A stretch of DNA of 15,236 nucleotides from contig CAKUCT010000022.1 in the NCBI GenBank assembly GCA_934643765.1, positions 1 to 15,236 on the forward strand. The letters run 5' to 3'. This DNA comes from an uncultured Oscillospiraceae bacterium (GTDB taxonomy: Bacteria; Bacillota; Clostridia; Oscillospirales; Oscillospiraceae). A program made the position numbers and the translations under genes. Shown in pieces: positions 14,381-15,236 of the stretch; the first letter of the stretch is position 1, and every line of letters begins with the position of its first letter. The notes beneath the pieces were generated by a model. That model searched no databases, was not told the origin of the DNA, and saw nothing but the letters and a program-made list of their open reading frames with translations.

Positions 14381-15236
14381 AGGAAAAAGCCCTGGATCTG
14401 CTGGAATCCGGAAAGGTGCAGCGGGTGCTCGGCTGGAGAGCGGGCGAGTTCTTCTATGATCTGACGCCGGCGGTGTTTGAATGCGCGGCGGAAATTGAAA
14501 AGGACTTTCAGTACAGCGTCTTTGCCGGCGCGAATCTTTCTAAATACTGCATTGCCGAAGCAAAAAAGGATGGCGTGACGGCGGTATTTTTAAAGCCCTG
14601 CGATACATATTCGTTTGTCCAGCTGCTCAAGGAGCATAAGTTCCCGCGCGAAAAATTTTATATTGTCGGCGTGCAGTGCGATGGCATGTGTTCGATGGAG
14701 GAAATCCGCGCGCGCGGTATTTCCGGCGTGACGGCGGCCATGGAAGACGGTGCGTATCTGAAGCTTTCCACGCTCTACGGCGAAGAGACAATCAAAAAGC
14801 AGGATGCATGGCTTTTGAAGTGCAGAACCTGCAAGAGCAAAAAGTTTGTGATCTTTGACGAGCTGCTCGGCGAGCAGGGGGAGGACTGTCCGCAATCGCA
14901 CCGGTTTGACGAGGTGGAGCGGCTGGAGGCATTGACGCCGGAAGAGCGGTTCTCGTTCTGGCGCGGGGAGCTGTCGCGGTGCATCCGCTGCAACGCCTGC
15001 CGGAACGTCTGTCCTGCATGCACGTGCGAAACGTGCGTGTTCGATAACCACGACCTCGGAACGGACAACAAGGCGATTGCCGACAGCTTTGAAGAAAACT
15101 TCTTCCATATCATCAGGGCCTTCCACGTGACCTCCCGCTGCACCGACTGCGGCGAGTGTTCCAGAGTCTGTCCGCAGCATATTCCGCTGCATTTGCTCAA
15201 CCGCAAGTTCATCAAGGACACGAATGAGCTCTACGG
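14368..15236 (+). CDS. Iron-sulfur protein with FrhB-like N-terminus and 4Fe-4S dicluster, Flx/Fdh-beta-like (3' partial)
   Basis: The start is the ATG at 14368, inside the mvhD end, with GGAGG upstream; the frame runs off the window after 289 complete codons. Residues ~20-130 resemble the F420-reducing hydrogenase/dehydrogenase beta (FrhB-like) family, with the conserved LKPCD (76-80) and VGVQCDGMC (100-108). A CRTC pair lies at 152-155. The C-terminal part has ferredoxin motifs: Cys205/208/211/215, a dense Cys218/220/223 patch, and Cys258/261/264/268. Such proteins follow mvhD in bacterial flx-hdr loci and in some formate dehydrogenase-hdr loci, and they link HdrA-MvhD to the NAD(P)H- or formate-oxidising subunit. 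Which flx letter it deserves is uncertain. The oxidising subunit is predicted just beyond the window; F420 use is unlikely in a fermenting bacterium. Confidence 0.78.
   Translation, partial: MQGVKEKALDLLESGKVQRVLGWRAGEFFYDLTPAVFECAAEIEKDFQYSVFAGANLSKYCIAEAKKDGVTAVFLKPCDTYSFVQLLKEHKFPREKFYIVGVQCDGMCSMEEIRARGISGVTAAMEDGAYLKLSTLYGEETIKKQDAWLLKCRTCKSKKFVIFDELLGEQGEDCPQSHRFDEVERLEALTPEERFSFWRGELSRCIRCNACRNVCPACTCETCVFDNHDLGTDNKAIADSFEENFFHIIRAFHVTSRCTDCGECSRVCPQHIPLHLLNRKFIKDTNELY

Noticed and set aside
1..15236. CRISPR arrays, tRNA/rRNA genes, insertion sequences, att sites
   Set aside because: No repeat-spacer pattern, no tRNA-like or rRNA sequence, no transposase or integrase and no flanking terminal repeats were seen; the window is almost fully occupied by metabolic genes.

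Overview
The window is a continuous stretch of a GC-rich (roughly 55-60 % by eye) anaerobic bacterial chromosome. Every recognised gene is on the + strand. Strong AGGAGG-type ribosome binding sites, a class II (Bacillota-type) GalT, an Mgl-type sugar ABC transporter, a LysR/AEC pair and a soluble HdrABC-MvhD electron-transfer cluster point to a strictly anaerobic member of the Clostridia, perhaps an Oscillospiraceae-like gut fermenter. The taxonomic placement is inference; no rRNA or marker gene is present.

Region 1 (1-6200) is a galactose uptake and Leloir region: the 5'-truncated ATPase mglA, the permease mglC, an intercistronic hairpin/terminator, then galE, galM and galT packed tightly and closed by a second hairpin. 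The transporter imports galactose or methyl-galactosides, GalM converts beta- to alpha-galactose, and GalT plus GalE carry the sugar to glucose-1-phosphate. Galactokinase (galK) and the periplasmic binding protein (mglB) are not in the window.

Region 2 (6200-8420) holds two separately controlled genes: an AEC-family carrier with a near-consensus promoter and a strong terminator, and a LysR-type regulator with its own near-consensus promoter overlapped by an AT-rich dyad. The intergenic space after the regulator has a perfect TATAAT without a good -35 box, two upstream inverted repeats (one a classic T-N11-A LysR box) and a downstream hairpin. This looks like an activator-dependent promoter.

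Region 3 (8418-15236, running off the end) is one long operon: an LDH/MDH-family dehydrogenase with the malate-type arginine, class II fumarase, hdrB, hdrC, hdrA, an mvhD/flxD-like gene and a partial FrhB-like/4Fe-4S iron-sulfur protein resembling an Flx or Fdh beta-type subunit. Genes are separated by 2 to 17 nt or overlap. Malate dehydrogenase and fumarase interconvert oxaloacetate, malate and fumarate. HdrA (FAD) with HdrB/HdrC, MvhD and the last subunit form a predicted soluble flavin-based electron-bifurcating module. The co-transcription of C4-dicarboxylate enzymes with an Hdr/Flx-type module, next to a carrier and a LysR regulator, is the most interesting part of the window. The electron donor and the disulfide (or other) acceptor cannot be named from this sequence.
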